NCBI GenBank assembly: GCA_016286835.1
Contig: JAEEUD010000010.1
Coordinates: 1-14,529, forward strand
Direction: 5' to 3'
DNA from: Pyramidobacter sp.
GTDB taxonomy: Bacteria; Synergistota; Synergistia; Synergistales; Dethiosulfovibrionaceae
DNA: 14,529 bases
Part shown: piece after piece, positions 1-6,618 of the stretch
How the letters are laid out: every line of letters begins with the position of its first letter
How positions within the stretch are numbered: the first letter of the stretch is position 1
Notes under the pieces: generated by a model
What the model was told of the DNA's origin: nothing
Seen by the model: the letters and a program-made list of their open reading frames with translations, nothing else
The model's database searches: none
Translations under genes and position numbers: made by a program

Positions 1-584
1 CCGACAAGGGCATCACGCTCGCTCCCGAGCTGGCGCAGGACGTGTCGAAGATGATCTCGCGCCTGGTCGGCCGCGGCGGCATGTATCCGATGATGTGGTC
101 CGTGGAGCTGGCGATCGTCGCCATGGCAATGGGCGGCTTCCTTGAAGTCGGCGGCTTCCTGCGCGTCCTGCTGAACGCCATGACCCGCGGCGTGAAACGC
201 GCCGGCGGCCTGATCGCCACGGCGATCGGCTCGTGCTTCGTGGCCAACCTGCTCACGGGCAGCCAGTACCTGTCGATCATCATCCCCGGCCGCATGTTCA
301 AGGCCAAGTTCGAGGAAAGCGGTCTCGCGCCGCGTATGCTTTCGCGCACGCTGGAAGACAGCGGCACGCTCACCTCGGTGCTGATCCCCTGGAACGTCTG
401 CGCCGGCTACGCGGCAGGCGTGCTCGGCGTGAAGACGCTGGATTACGTTCCCTACGCGATCTTCAACTGGATCTGCCCGTTCGTGGCGATCCTCATTACC
501 TACCTCGGCATCGGCGTGTTCTGGAAGCAGGCCGACGGCAGCGTCAAGCGCGAATCCCGCACGAAGCTCGACGCCGCGGAATAA
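1..584 (+). CDS. nhaC: Na+/H+ antiporter NhaC family, C-terminal part (5' end outside window)
   Basis: This is the last 193 or so codons of a polytopic inner-membrane sodium/proton antiporter. The reading frame is open from base 3 and continues off the left edge, so no start is assigned. Family signatures seen are NLLTGSQYLSIIIPGRMF, followed by LSRTLEDSGTLTSVLIPWN, in the order and spacing usual for NhaC. At least four hydrophobic stretches surround them, and a short charged tail ends the protein. NhaC proteins exchange cytoplasmic Na+ for external protons, or the reverse, for pH and sodium balance. In amino-acid fermenters this also sustains the sodium gradient used by symporters such as the one at 10744-11976. 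A strong hairpin terminator follows at once, so it is the last gene of its transcript. The family call is firm; the exact substrate (for example a lactate/malate exchanging variant) is not decided by this fragment. Confidence 0.93.
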   Translation, partial: DKGITLAPELAQDVSKMISRLVGRGGMYPMMWSVELAIVAMAMGGFLEVGGFLRVLLNAMTRGVKRAGGLIATAIGSCFVANLLTGSQYLSIIIPGRMFKAKFEESGLAPRMLSRTLEDSGTLTSVLIPWNVCAGYAAGVLGVKTLDYVPYAIFNWICPFVAILITYLGIGVFWKQADGSVKRESRTKLDAAE

Positions 585-608
585 CAGATTCTTTCTGTCA
601 ATATGAAC

Positions 609-647
609 GGAGCCGGAGGGGAACTTTCCCTTCCGGCTCCTTTTTTT
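609..647 (+). terminator. Rho-independent terminator of the NhaC gene
   Basis: GGAGCCGG at 609-616 pairs with CCGGCTCC at 633-640. The stem is extended inward by A-T, G-T and G-C pairs around a small loop, and a run of seven T follows at 641-647. The T run is on the + strand only, so the element serves the antiporter gene. The stop codon of the convergent redox gene (647-649) touches the T run. Confidence 0.9.
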
Positions 648-988
648 CAGCGCAGATTTTCGCGAAGCAGCTTCTCGACCTCAGCGCTTTTCAGCACGCG
701 TCCGGCCGAGACGACGCGCCCGTTGACGATGAGAGCGGGCAGCGACATGACGCCGAAGCTCATGATTGTTTCCATGTCGGTGATGTATTCCGGCTCTGAA
801 CCGATCCCGACGGCGCGTGCGGCTTCCCGGGCAGCCGACAGCAGTTCTTTGCAGCGGGAGCATCCGGCGCCGAGCACCGCGAGTTCAGGTGCGTTCGCCG
901 CCGGTGCGTCCCCCTCGGCCGGAACATGACAGCTGCCGCAGCTGCACGACAGAGAGCTTTCTTTTTCGCTGCGTTTGAATAATGACAT
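647..988 (-). CDS. Small thioredoxin-fold redox protein (CxxC), last gene of the arsR operon
   Basis: A 113-residue cytoplasmic protein with a thioredoxin/glutaredoxin-like fold. It carries GCSRCK (CxxC, C43 and C46) after a short beta strand and a cis-proline segment, MSLPALIVNG (P84). This matches the family often called redox-active disulfide protein 2. The start is ATG at 988 because AGGAGG lies just upstream; the open frame extends further back but without a ribosome site. It lies 38 bp after the permease stop, so it is very probably co-transcribed with it. An extra N-terminal cysteine cluster, C15-x-C17-x-x-C20, precedes the fold and is joined to it by an alanine/proline-rich linker. 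That cluster could bind a soft metal or shuttle disulfides. Small CxxC proteins of this kind are often found beside PF03773 permeases. The partner and substrate are unknown. Confidence 0.85.
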   Translation of the reverse strand: MSLFKRSEKESSLSCSCGSCHVPAEGDAPAANAPELAVLGAGCSRCKELLSAAREAARAVGIGSEPEYITDMETIMSFGVMSLPALIVNGRVVSAGRVLKSAEVEKLLRENLR

Positions 989-1026
989 GATTTTCCTCCT
1001 CAAATGAAGATCAAGCGTTGCCCCGT

Positions 1027-2019
1027 TTAAACCAGAACGCGTTGGAAGGCGTTGAAGACGTATCCGACAGCGATGATGCCTAGCACGCAAATGCCTGCGA
1101 ACAGCGTCAGCAGCCTGGTTTTGACGACGTTTTTCAGCATGATCAGCGACGGCAGGCTGAGCGTCGTCACGGCCATCATGAAGCTGAGGACGGTCCCCAG
1201 CTGCGCGCCCTTGGCCAGCAGCGCTTCGGCGACGGGGATCGTGCCGAAGATGTCGGCGTACATCGGCGCGCCCGCCAGCACGGCCATCACGACGCCGAGC
1301 GGATTGCCGCTGCCGAGGACCTGCTCGACCCAGCGCTGGGGCAGCCAGTTGTGGATCGCCGCGCCGATGCCGACGCCCGCCAGAATGTAGGGAAAGACCT
1401 TTTTGAACGTCTCCGCGGTCTGCGCCTTCGCCAGTGCCGCCCGCTCACTTACGGTCAGCCGGCGCGGGAGGATGCCGGCAGCACTGCGTGTGATGAATCC
1501 GGCAACCTGATCTTCCATGCCGAGATGCTCGATCAGCGTGCCGCCGGCAACAGCGATCACAAGTCCCAGCACAACGTAGGCGACGGCGGTCTTCGCGCCG
1601 AAAACGCCCGTGAGCAGGACAAGGCTGCCCAGATCGACCATCGGCGAGGAAATGAGGAACGAAAACGTGACGCCCAAGGGCAGCCCCGCACTGGTGAAGC
1701 CGATGAAAAGAGGGATCGACGAACACGAGCAAAACGGCGTGACGGTACCGAGCAAAGCGCCGATGGCGTTTGCCGTGACGCCCCTGAAACGTCCCATGAT
1801 GCGGCGGCTGCGCTCGGGCGGGAAATAGCTCTGCACGTAGGAGATGCAGAAGATCAGCACGCACAGCAGCGTCGTGATCTTCACCGTGTCGTACAGAAAA
1901 AAGTTCACGCCCGCGCCGAGCTTGCTCTGCACATCGATCCCCGCCGCGGTCAGGCCGCGGGCAAAAAGCGCGTTCAGCCATTTCATGCCGAGGATCTGAT
2001 CCTGAATGAATGTTCCCAT
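1027..2019 (-). CDS. ArsP/PF03773-type membrane permease
   Basis: A 330-residue integral membrane protein of the PF03773 permease family (also known as DUF318). Known members include ArsP, an exporter of trivalent organoarsenicals; other members are uncharacterised. The hallmark TPFCSCSSIPLFIGF is present with the CxC pair at C97 and C99, followed by SAGLPLGVTFSFLISSPM. The second half repeats the two-domain pattern with GAPMYADIFGTIPVAEALL. About eight to ten hydrophobic segments are visible. The start is ATG at 2019, preceded by GGAAGG; two earlier in-frame starts lie upstream of that site and were rejected. It is flanked by an ArsR regulator with a GELCAC motif and by a CxxC redox protein. 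This fits export of a thiophilic compound such as an arsenical or antimonial, but the substrate is inferred from context only. Confidence 0.85.
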   Translation of the reverse strand: MGTFIQDQILGMKWLNALFARGLTAAGIDVQSKLGAGVNFFLYDTVKITTLLCVLIFCISYVQSYFPPERSRRIMGRFRGVTANAIGALLGTVTPFCSCSSIPLFIGFTSAGLPLGVTFSFLISSPMVDLGSLVLLTGVFGAKTAVAYVVLGLVIAVAGGTLIEHLGMEDQVAGFITRSAAGILPRRLTVSERAALAKAQTAETFKKVFPYILAGVGIGAAIHNWLPQRWVEQVLGSGNPLGVVMAVLAGAPMYADIFGTIPVAEALLAKGAQLGTVLSFMMAVTTLSLPSLIMLKNVVKTRLLTLFAGICVLGIIAVGYVFNAFQRVLV

Positions 2020-2100
2020 GATGTACCTTCCTTTCATATTTGACCGCGCATCAGAACGCAACTCATTGAATAATAGAAAATTATCGATTTATAAACGTCT
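2020..2100 (-). promoter_or_regulatory. AT-rich leader of the permease, possible second promoter/operator
   Basis: This gap between the arsR terminator and the permease start is strikingly AT-rich between about 2063 and 2096. On the minus strand it contains TATTAT (2069-2074) and GATAAT-like -10 candidates, but no convincing -35. On the + strand, ATAAT at 2070-2074 and ATTAT at 2080-2084 form a small inverted repeat around AGAAA. The core AATAGAAAA also occurs in the arsR operator arm at 2473-2481, so ArsR may bind here too. This is inference. Confidence 0.35.
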
Positions 2101-2125
2101 AAAAAAGGGCGGAGCTATTCCGCCC
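2101..2125 (-). terminator. Terminator-like hairpin overlapping the arsR stop codon
   Basis: On the minus strand, GGGCGGA (2119-2125) pairs with TCCGCCC (2107-2113) across the five-base loop ATAGC, which contains the arsR stop TAG. Six T follow at 2101-2106. The geometry is that of an intrinsic terminator placed between arsR and the permease. It probably acts as a partial stop, giving more regulator than permease mRNA, or it is relieved when ribosomes cover it. There is no T run for the + strand. Confidence 0.7.
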
Positions 2126-2426
2126 GTCTGTGACAGATGCAGTCATCTTTCGGCCGGATCATCGTTCCCAGCGTCGAAAGAAGCTGCTCAAGCGCGGGAA
2201 GGTTGAGCGAATAATAGATGTTCTTCCCTTCGCGGCGGCTGAGGACGAGCCCGGCCTCGGCGAGGACCTTCATGTCGTGCGACAGCGTCGGCTGAGTGAT
2301 GTGAAATGATTCGAGAATGACGCAGGCGCACAGCTCGCCGCACGAGAGCATATCGACGATGCGCAGCCGCTTGGGATCGGAGACCGCTTTGAGCATTTTT
2401 GACGTTTCGGTATAGATCTTTTCCAT
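2115..2426 (-). CDS. arsR: ArsR/SmtB-family metal-responsive repressor
   Basis: A 103-residue winged-helix repressor. The segment GELCAC (C33, C35) aligns with the GELCVC arsenic-binding site of classical ArsR in the alpha-3 helix. C29 lies just before it, while the third cysteine of the E. coli protein (three residues after the second) is not conserved. The recognition helix follows (ITQPTLSHDMKVL, about 43-55), then the wing (REGKNIYYSL). A second pair, C96-I-C98, lies near the C-terminus and could add ligands. The start is ATG at 2426 with GAGGTG upstream; a GTG at 2438 overlaps that site and is less likely. It is first in an operon with a PF03773 permease and a CxxC protein, and its promoter sits in long inverted repeats, as expected for autoregulation. 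The inducer is probably As(III), Sb(III) or another soft metal; this is not proven. Confidence 0.9.
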   Translation of the reverse strand: MEKIYTETSKMLKAVSDPKRLRIVDMLSCGELCACVILESFHITQPTLSHDMKVLAEAGLVLSRREGKNIYYSLNLPALEQLLSTLGTMIRPKDDCICHRRAE

Positions 2427-2434
2427 GGCGCACC

Positions 2435-2501
2435 TCACATTGATGTTTTTCTATGCGTAACTGTAACAGACAAATAGAAAAACGTCAATAGGTCAATGTG
2501 A
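2435..2501 (-). promoter_or_regulatory. arsR promoter enclosed by inverted repeats (ArsR operator)
   Basis: On the minus strand the promoter is TTGACG (2483-2488), a 17-base spacer, and TACAGT (2460-2465). Two nested inverted repeats enclose it. TCACATTGA (2435-2443) matches TCAATGTGA (2493-2501) perfectly. ATTGATGTTTTTCTAT (2439-2454) matches ATAGAAAAACGTCAAT (2474-2489) with one mismatch. One inner arm covers the -35 box and the other covers the early transcript down to the ribosome site. This arrangement suits a dimeric repressor blocking its own promoter. Confidence 0.75.
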
Positions 2502-2547
2502 TCGAATTTTACATTCGCTGTTCCGCCCCAAAACCGAGATTCGCCGC

Positions 2548-2553
2548 TATAAT
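2548..2553 (+). promoter_or_regulatory. -10 box for the dehydrogenase pair
   Basis: A perfect TATAAT lies 47 bases upstream of the first dehydrogenase start. The expected -35 position (about 2525-2530) is GC-rich and does not resemble TTGACA, so the promoter is either weak or activator-dependent. The 2427-2600 gap holds this element and the arsR promoter on the opposite strand. Confidence 0.45.
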
Positions 2554-2600
2554 AGAGGCGTGTCTTTTTCTGAAAACCTCATGAAAGGAAGATCTTCATC

Positions 2601-3383
2601 ATGATCGATCTCAACGTGCTGTGCGGCATGAAGGGCAAAACGGCGCTGATCACGGGCGCGAGTTCCGGCCTCGGCGCCGGCATCGCGCGCTTTTTCGCGT
2701 CTGCCGGCGTCCGCGTGATGGGGCTGGCCAGGAGCGAGCGCACCGGTCAGGCCGTGATCGACGAGATCGTCGCACAGGGCGGCGACGCGTGCTTCCGCAA
2801 ATGCGACGTGACGGTGATGGCCGACTGCGAGGCGGCTGCGAAAGCCGCGTTCGAGCGCTGGGGCCGTATCGACTGCCTCGTCAACTGCGCCGGAGCGACG
2901 CGCCGTCAGACGGTCGAGGACCTTGAAGAAGCCGACTGGGACCGCGTCATCGACGCGACGCTGAAAGGCGTGTACACGATGTGTCACTGCGTCGTGCCCT
3001 ACATGAAGCGCCAGGGCGGCGGCAAGATCGTCAACATCGGCTCGGGCTGGTCGCTCAAGGGCGGCGATCAGGCCGTGGCTTACTGCGCCTCCAAAGGCGG
3101 CGTGTGGAACATGACGCGCGCGCTGGCGATCGACTGCGGACCGCATAACATCAACGTCAACTGCGTCTGCCCCGGCGACTGCGACACGCCCATGCTGAAA
3201 AGCGAGTGCGAGCAGCTGGGCGGCACCTACGACGAGGCGTTCAAAGCCTCGTGCGCCGTTCGCCCGCTGGCACGTCTCGGCACGCCCGAAGACGTGGCGA
3301 TGAGCGTGTTTTTCCTGTGCAGCGACATGGCCTCGTGGATCACGGGATCGTCGCTGGTCGTTGACGGCGGCGGCATCGCCTGA
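2601..3383 (+). CDS. Short-chain dehydrogenase/reductase, cysteine-rich, predicted NADP(H)-type
   Basis: A 260-residue classical SDR oxidoreductase. The cofactor motif TGASSGLG starts at T18. LARSER after the second strand (R44) suggests NADP(H). NCAG stands at 95-98 in place of NNAG, and the active site has S148, Y161 and K165. The asparagine of the usual catalytic tetrad appears to be replaced by threonine (T120 in DATLKG, where DxNLxG is usual). The C-terminus DGGG is normal. It has 16 cysteines, including C64-x3-C68, C128-H-C130 and C188-V-C190-x3-C194, against 3 in its neighbour. The start is ATG 2601, with AAGGAAG about ten bases upstream. It lies 51 bp before a second SDR with no terminator between, so the two are probably one operon. 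The substrate (an alcohol, sugar acid or 3-oxoacyl compound) cannot be told. Confidence 0.9.
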   Translation: MIDLNVLCGMKGKTALITGASSGLGAGIARFFASAGVRVMGLARSERTGQAVIDEIVAQGGDACFRKCDVTVMADCEAAAKAAFERWGRIDCLVNCAGATRRQTVEDLEEADWDRVIDATLKGVYTMCHCVVPYMKRQGGGKIVNIGSGWSLKGGDQAVAYCASKGGVWNMTRALAIDCGPHNINVNCVCPGDCDTPMLKSECEQLGGTYDEAFKASCAVRPLARLGTPEDVAMSVFFLCSDMASWITGSSLVVDGGGIA

Positions 3384-3434
3384 TTTGTTCCGCGTGAAAC
3401 TTTTTGCGTATCACTTCTGACAGGAGGAAATAAA

Positions 3435-4190
3435 ATGGCACATTATGAAGAACTGAAAGGCAAGCGCGTGATGATCACAGGCGCAGCCAGCGGCATCGGC
3501 CTGGCCACGGCCGTCCGTTTCGCCAACGAAGGCGCGCGCGTCTTCATCGTCGATTACAACAAAAAGGCGCTGGAAGCGACGAAAGCCGCGCACCCAGAGT
3601 TCGCCGGATTTTCCGCGGCCGACGTCTCCAGCGAAGCCGACGTGAAAGCCGCTTTCGCGCAGATGGACGAGCTGCTCGGCGGCATCGACGTGCTCATCTC
3701 CAACGCCGGCATCTCCATCCGCTCGGACGCGATCGACATCCCCTACGAGCAGTGGAAAAAGGTCATGGACATCAACCTCGGCGGCATGTTCCTCTGCGCA
3801 AAGGAAGCCGGAAAGCGCATGAAGGCGCAGGGCGACGGCGCCATCCTGATGACCGCCTCCACCAACGGCACCGAAGGCCACCGCTGGTACGCCGATTACA
3901 ACGCCAGCAAAGCCGGCGTGATCCTGCTCACCAAGACGCTGGCGCTCGAGCTGGCGCCGACCGTGCGCGTCAACTGCGTCTGCCCCGGCTACGTGCTCAC
4001 GCCCATGCAGCGCGCCGAGTACACCGACGAGATGCTCGCCAAAGTCAACGAAGGCATCCCCATGAAGCGCCATGCCGAGCCCGAGGAGATCGCCGCGCTC
4101 TACGCGTTTTTGGCCAGCGACGACGCCCGCTACATCACCGGCGCCGACGTGAGGATCGACGGGGGCGAAACGGCGGGGCTGTACGCATAG
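3435..4190 (+). CDS. Short-chain dehydrogenase/reductase, predicted NAD(H)-type
   Basis: A 251-residue classical SDR. It has TGAASGIG from T15 and an aspartate (D40 in FIVDYN) at the end of the second strand, which favours NAD(H). NAG is at 90-92, N114 is in MDINLGG, and the catalytic residues are S142, Y155 and K159. The full tetrad is present. The C-terminus ITGADVRIDGG matches the family's substrate/tetramer region. The ATG is preceded by AGGAGG at 3422-3427. It follows the first SDR by 51 bp on the same strand, and transcription should end at the hairpin after it. Two adjacent SDRs with opposite predicted cofactors could act in series, for instance oxidising a hydroxyl and re-reducing the ketone with the other stereochemistry. 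That is speculation; each could also serve a separate substrate. Confidence 0.9.
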   Translation: MAHYEELKGKRVMITGAASGIGLATAVRFANEGARVFIVDYNKKALEATKAAHPEFAGFSAADVSSEADVKAAFAQMDELLGGIDVLISNAGISIRSDAIDIPYEQWKKVMDINLGGMFLCAKEAGKRMKAQGDGAILMTASTNGTEGHRWYADYNASKAGVILLTKTLALELAPTVRVNCVCPGYVLTPMQRAEYTDEMLAKVNEGIPMKRHAEPEEIAALYAFLASDDARYITGADVRIDGGETAGLYA

Positions 4191-4220
4191 CAAAACTTCT
4201 CTGAAAAAGAAATCCGATTA

Positions 4221-4262
4221 AAAAAACACACGGCGTTCCACGAAGAACGCCGTGTGTTTTTC
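4221..4262. terminator. Bidirectional terminator between convergent genes
   Basis: A 16-bp perfect stem, 4223-4238 with 4245-4260, encloses a six-base loop. There is a T run on the right for the + strand and an A run on the left (4221-4226) that becomes a T run on the minus strand. It lies between the SDR stop (4190) and the UroD-family stop (4273), so it can end both transcripts. Confidence 0.93.
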
Positions 4263-4272
4263 ATATGTTGCT

Positions 4273-5286
4273 TTACAGTTTTCCCTGCGCGCGCAGAGCG
4301 GCTTCCACGTCGTCCTTGGCCTTCTTGACGAACTTCAGCATCTCCGTGTCGAGCGGATAGCGCATGACGCAGCCGGGCGTGAGGATGTGATGGCGTCCGC
4401 CCATGCAGGTCAGGGCCGCATAAATCTGGTGGATCAGCTCGTTCTTGCGGCCGTTTGTGATGTCCATGCGCTCAAGGCCGCCCATCAGACACTTGCCGCT
4501 CAGGTCGAAGCACTCGCCCAGCTCCGGCAGCGACTCGCCGACGTGCCAGTTGAACGTGCTCACGGGATAGTCGCGCAGCACGTCGAACATGATGTTCGTG
4601 CCGTGGGCGTGGATCGTGTTGAACCAGCCGTCCTTGGCCGCGGCCAGCACCTGCACGTCAAAAGGCTTGCCGTACTCGTTGTACACGGCATCGGTCGTCT
4701 TGTCGTAGCTGCTCATCTGCGAGGCGAAGAAGACGCCGTCGGCACCCATCTCGATAGCGCGCGCGGAGAGGCGAGCGGTCACGTCGGCGATCACGGCAAG
4801 CGCTTTTTTCACCTTGTCGCCGTGCCCCTGCGCGATATGCTCCAGCACTTTTTTGCCACTGATCTTGTCGGCGGTCGTGAGCGGGCTGAACACGGTGAAG
4901 ATCACGGGCGTGTGCTCATTCTTCACCTTTGCGAGTGTCAGCTCGAGCGAATGCAGTTCGCGCGCCAGTACGGGATTGTCGAGCGAGAGCGGTTCCAGCT
5001 TCGTCCAGTCGTCAGGACCGTTCACGGGTGTGGTGACGATCTTCGACACGCCGCCCTTTTCGATCTCGGAATAGTCGACTGTGCAGCCGAAGCACTCGAC
5101 TCCATACATGCCGTTGTTCATCGTCTTGATGAAGTCGAGGTCGTACTCTCTGTAAAAGTCGTACGTAAAATCGGCCAGCTTCACAGGATCAAGGTCGATG
5201 CCGGGCAGATGCGTCCAGAAAGCATAAGGCAGCCTGTCGGGCTTCTCTCCGGCCACGGCGGCGCGGATGCGTTCGTATTTGTTCAT
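4273..5286 (-). CDS. Uroporphyrinogen decarboxylase-superfamily protein (methyltransferase-like, not HemE)
   Basis: A 337-residue soluble protein with the URO-D fold (PF01208). The N-terminal arginine motif of true HemE (RQAGR) is absent; KPDRLPYAFWTHLPG stands in its place, so heme synthesis is unlikely. Related MtaA/MtbA-type methyltransferases bind zinc with an HxC motif plus a later cysteine. Here the first motif reads TIHAHGTN (H226, H228) and the later one TPGCVMRYP (C306), suggesting a His-x-His plus Cys site. The start is ATG 5286, with AAGGAG eight bases upstream; a GTG at 5295 overlaps that site. It follows an M20 amidohydrolase on the same strand (96 bp) but has its own extended -10 promoter. 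No corrinoid protein or methyltransferase partner is in view, so the methyl donor or acceptor is unknown. Confidence 0.85.
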   Translation of the reverse strand: MNKYERIRAAVAGEKPDRLPYAFWTHLPGIDLDPVKLADFTYDFYREYDLDFIKTMNNGMYGVECFGCTVDYSEIEKGGVSKIVTTPVNGPDDWTKLEPLSLDNPVLARELHSLELTLAKVKNEHTPVIFTVFSPLTTADKISGKKVLEHIAQGHGDKVKKALAVIADVTARLSARAIEMGADGVFFASQMSSYDKTTDAVYNEYGKPFDVQVLAAAKDGWFNTIHAHGTNIMFDVLRDYPVSTFNWHVGESLPELGECFDLSGKCLMGGLERMDITNGRKNELIHQIYAALTCMGGRHHILTPGCVMRYPLDTEMLKFVKKAKDDVEAALRAQGKL

Positions 5287-5323
5287 GAAAAACACTCCTT
5301 ATGGAAAAAGATCAGCCGCTTTG

Positions 5324-5332
5324 ATTATAGCA
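5324..5332 (-). promoter_or_regulatory. Extended -10 promoter of the UroD-family gene
   Basis: The minus strand reads TGCTATAAT, a consensus -10 with the upstream TGn extension, which can work without a strong -35. No good -35 is seen 16-18 bases further up. It is about 38 bases from the start codon. The rest of the 5287-5382 gap shows no terminator. Confidence 0.6.
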
Positions 5333-5382
5333 TACTCCTAATTGCGAGTTCGTACATATACGGTCGCGCTTACAGCGTAACG

Positions 5383-6576
5383 CTACTTTCCTTCCTTGCG
5401 TGCTGCAAAATCCGCCTTGATCTGTTCGAGCAGTTCGGGCTGTTCGAGGATGCGCAGGCACGTGGCGGCGAGGATCTCCGCGCCGAAGACGACGGCGTTG
5501 TGGGCCGTTTCCGTCAGGCCGGCGTCGAGGAAGCCCTGCGAGTGCGATGATGTTCCATGAGGAACGAAAGCGCAGCGGATGCAGCAGCCGGGCACGCGGT
5601 ACATGACCACGCCGAAATCGGTGGAGCCGGTCTTTTCGCGCGCAGACGCAAGGCTGGGCGCGTCAAAGGCGCGAGCCTGCTCCATGATCAGGTCGTTGAG
5701 CGCGAGCGCGGGGATCTTGCCCCAGAAGCGGTTCTGGGATGCGATCTCGTATTCCGTGCCGGTCATCAGGCAGGCGCCCTTCCAGATGTCTTCCACGCGC
5801 GGGATCAGCGTTTCCAGATAATCCGTGTCGTAGGAGCGGATCATGTACTGCGCCGTGGCATGATCGGGAACGACGTTGGCCGGCCCGCCCGCGTCGAGCA
5901 CGGTGTAGTGGATGCGTGTGTCCTCGCGTACATGCTCGCGCAGGAATTCGAGCGCGTTGAACGTCAGCAGCGCGGCGTCGAAGGCGCTGCGTCCCTGATC
6001 GGGCGCGAGGGCCGCGTGGGCGCTCTTGCCGCGGAAGGTGATCTTGTACTCGCGCGAGGCCATCGACTTCACGTCCACGCACGTGTCGGGCGCGCCGTGC
6101 ATCATCAGCGCCACGTCGATGTCGGCGAAGCAGCCGTTTTCCTGCATCACCGTCTTGCCGCCGAGCGTCTCCTCGGCCGGCGTGCCGTAAACGACGATCC
6201 TGTACGGAGCGTCGGGCGCGACCTTTTCGGCCGCTTCGCGCAGGGCCAGCGCCGCGCCGATGATCGACGGGCCCTGCATGTGGTGCCCGCAGGCGTGGCC
6301 GATGTTTTCCAGCGCGTCGTACTCGCAGAGCAGTCCGAACGACGGTCCGCCTTCGCCCTTCTGCCACACGGCGCGGAAGGCCGTTTCCAGACCGCCGACG
6401 CCGCGCTCTACGGCAAAGCCGTTTTTCCCCAGATACTCTTCGAGCAGGGCGCTGGATTTGAATTCCTGCAGGCCGATCTCGGAGAGTCCGAAGATCGCAT
6501 CGGACATCGCGCACAGCTCGGTGCGGCGGGATTCGACGGAGTTTTTGACGAGGGAGTAAAACTGATCACGTTCCAT
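5383..6576 (-). CDS. M20 family amidohydrolase, AbgB/PM20D2-like
   Basis: A 397-residue metallo-amidohydrolase of peptidase family M20. It shows CEYDALENIGHACGHH (C96, H98 as metal ligands), GTPAEE (E135 as general base, E136 as ligand), MMHG (H160), KSAHAALAPDQGRSAFDA in the dimerisation lid, and NVVPDHA. The EYDAL-GHACGH form is typical of the AbgB / PM20D2 branch, whose members cleave p-aminobenzoyl-glutamate or dipeptides with basic residues, rather than HipO-type enzymes. No signal peptide is visible, so it is cytoplasmic. The start is ATG 6576 with GAAGG nine bases upstream; the open frame continues 40 codons further back with no ribosome site and runs into the promoter region. Its substrate is probably an N-acyl or peptide-linked amino acid; the precise one is unknown. 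It is divergent from the superoxide reductase gene and lies upstream of the UroD-family gene. Confidence 0.9.
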   Translation of the reverse strand: MERDQFYSLVKNSVESRRTELCAMSDAIFGLSEIGLQEFKSSALLEEYLGKNGFAVERGVGGLETAFRAVWQKGEGGPSFGLLCEYDALENIGHACGHHMQGPSIIGAALALREAAEKVAPDAPYRIVVYGTPAEETLGGKTVMQENGCFADIDVALMMHGAPDTCVDVKSMASREYKITFRGKSAHAALAPDQGRSAFDAALLTFNALEFLREHVREDTRIHYTVLDAGGPANVVPDHATAQYMIRSYDTDYLETLIPRVEDIWKGACLMTGTEYEIASQNRFWGKIPALALNDLIMEQARAFDAPSLASAREKTGSTDFGVVMYRVPGCCIRCAFVPHGTSSHSQGFLDAGLTETAHNAVVFGAEILAATCLRILEQPELLEQIKADFAARKEGK

Positions 6577-6618
6577 AGGATGAGCCTTCTTTCTTTGGTA
6601 TGTTCTGAAAACGACTCC

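Noticed and set aside
4273..5286. Heme-pathway uroporphyrinogen decarboxylase (HemE)
   Set aside because: The N-terminal arginine motif and the usual HemE residues are absent; only the superfamily fold is supported.
4252..5550. Long + strand open frame across the UroD-family gene
   Set aside because: It begins inside the bidirectional terminator, crosses the promoter of the minus-strand gene, and has no domain.
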